Part shown: positions 4,864-5,199 of the stretch, in pieces
Layout of the letters: each line of letters opens with the position of its first letter
Numbering within the stretch: the first letter of the stretch is position 1
Assembly: GCA_007134175.1 (NCBI GenBank)
Contig: SLLF01000381.1
Coordinates: 1-5,199 of the forward strand
Source of the DNA: Kiritimatiellia bacterium
GTDB taxonomy: Bacteria > Verrucomicrobiota > Kiritimatiellia > SLAD01
DNA length: 5,199 bases
Direction of reading: 5' to 3'
Notes under the pieces: generated by a model
Told to the model about the DNA's origin: nothing
Database searches by the model: none
What the model saw: only the letters and a program-made list of their open reading frames with translations
Translations under genes and position numbers: made by a program

Positions 4864-5199
4864 TGTTCATTATCGAACCGCACATCCACATGTTCTCGCG
4901 GACCACCGACGATTACCAGGAGATGTATGAGCAGGGGATCCGCGTCACCGTGGAACCTTCCTTCTGGTTGGGGTCCCCGCGGCGCCATGCCGGCACGTTC
5001 TGGGACTACTTTGACTGCATTCTCGATTTCGAGGCGCAGCGGGCGGAGCGGTTCGGTATCGATCATTACGCCAATATTGCCGTGAACCCCAAGGAAGCGG
5101 AGGACACCGCGCTGGCCCACGCCACCATCGACGGCATGGACCACTACTGGGACCACCCGCGCTGCCTGGCCGTCGGCGAGATCGGCTATAACCTCATCA
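4863..5199 (+). CDS. TatD-like metal-dependent hydrolase, N-terminal 112 residues (EboB-like?)
   Basis: The ATG shares its A with the previous TGA stop (TGATG), and the frame stays open to the window edge. The product starts MFIIEPHIHM, with the HxH metal-binding pair H7 and H9 of the amidohydrolase/TatD TIM-barrel superfamily. RVTVEPSFWLG (27-37) and VGEIGYN (104-110) follow; E106 matches the metal-bridging glutamate of the TatD GEIGLD motif. RFGIDHYANIAVNPKEAED (63-81) is the strand that carries substrate-side residues. The EPSFWLG and NPKEA features are closer to the TatD-like EboB proteins of the ebo gene cluster, as I recall them, than to the DNase TatD itself, but the rest of that cluster would lie to the right and cannot be seen. 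The remaining histidine and aspartate ligands are also beyond the edge. Coupling to the UVR-motif gene suggests a shared process. Confidence 0.85.
   Translation, partial: MFIIEPHIHMFSRTTDDYQEMYEQGIRVTVEPSFWLGSPRRHAGTFWDYFDCILDFEAQRAERFGIDHYANIAVNPKEAEDTALAHATIDGMDHYWDHPRCLAVGEIGYNLI

Noticed and set aside
4076..4906. Long minus-strand open frame (276 codons) opposite the UVR-motif gene
   Set aside because: Low-complexity Pro/Arg/Ser/Ala composition typical of the antisense of a GC-rich gene, no family motif, and the plus-strand gene has a UVR motif and RBS.
4782..5156. Minus-strand open frame under the UVR/TatD junction
   Set aside because: Antisense of two coupled genes with clear motifs; no RBS or family resemblance.

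Overview
The window is GC-rich bacterial chromosome with compact genes, several non-ATG starts and a number of degraded gene remnants. The 260-aa protein with a C-terminal UVR motif and the coupled TatD-like hydrolase resemble genes I associate with Planctomycetes-Verrucomicrobia-Lentisphaerae/Kiritimatiellae relatives, and the left-edge repeat resembles those of environmental or metagenomic genomes. This placement is an inference from recalled family resemblance and is weak.

Layout, left to right. (1) Bases 1-279 hold no gene. They contain a dispersed repeat as two direct copies with a 60-bp period and one inverted copy. (2) 280-1422 (+) is an intact Gfo/Idh/MocA-family NAD(P)-dependent oxidoreductase. 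(3) 1424-1528 (-) is a shrunken relic of the 3' end of a gcvT gene, starting one base after the oxidoreductase stop. (4) 1669-2548 (+) is a two-gene cassette: a 78-aa acidic/aromatic protein, then a 250-aa nucleotidyltransferase-fold protein that starts at TTG inside the small gene. They overlap by 110 bp in different frames, and the layout resembles a toxin-antitoxin-like pair. (5) 2545-2917 (-) holds two gene fragments in series: the middle of a second Gfo/Idh/MocA oxidoreductase, and a short-chain dehydrogenase reduced to its first 35 and last 31 residues. (6) 2875-4005 (-) is a near-complete gcvT (aminomethyltransferase, T-protein of the glycine cleavage system). Its native 3' end is fused to the oxidoreductase fragment, giving it a foreign C-terminal tail. 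(7) 4081-5199 (+), divergent from gcvT, is a translationally coupled pair: the UVR-motif protein and a TatD-like metal-dependent hydrolase cut by the window edge.

The main story has two parts. First, 1424-1528 and 2545-2935 carry the scars of several internal deletions. These left recognisable gene ends, removed gene middles, and probably removed whatever once followed gcvT. Second, the small-gene/nucleotidyltransferase cassette shows extensive overlapping coding: the Shine-Dalgarno of the second gene is made from Gly-Gly codons of the first, and the nucleotidyltransferase signature is encoded over the C-terminus of the first. No CRISPR array, tRNA, rRNA, transposase or convincing intrinsic terminator was found.
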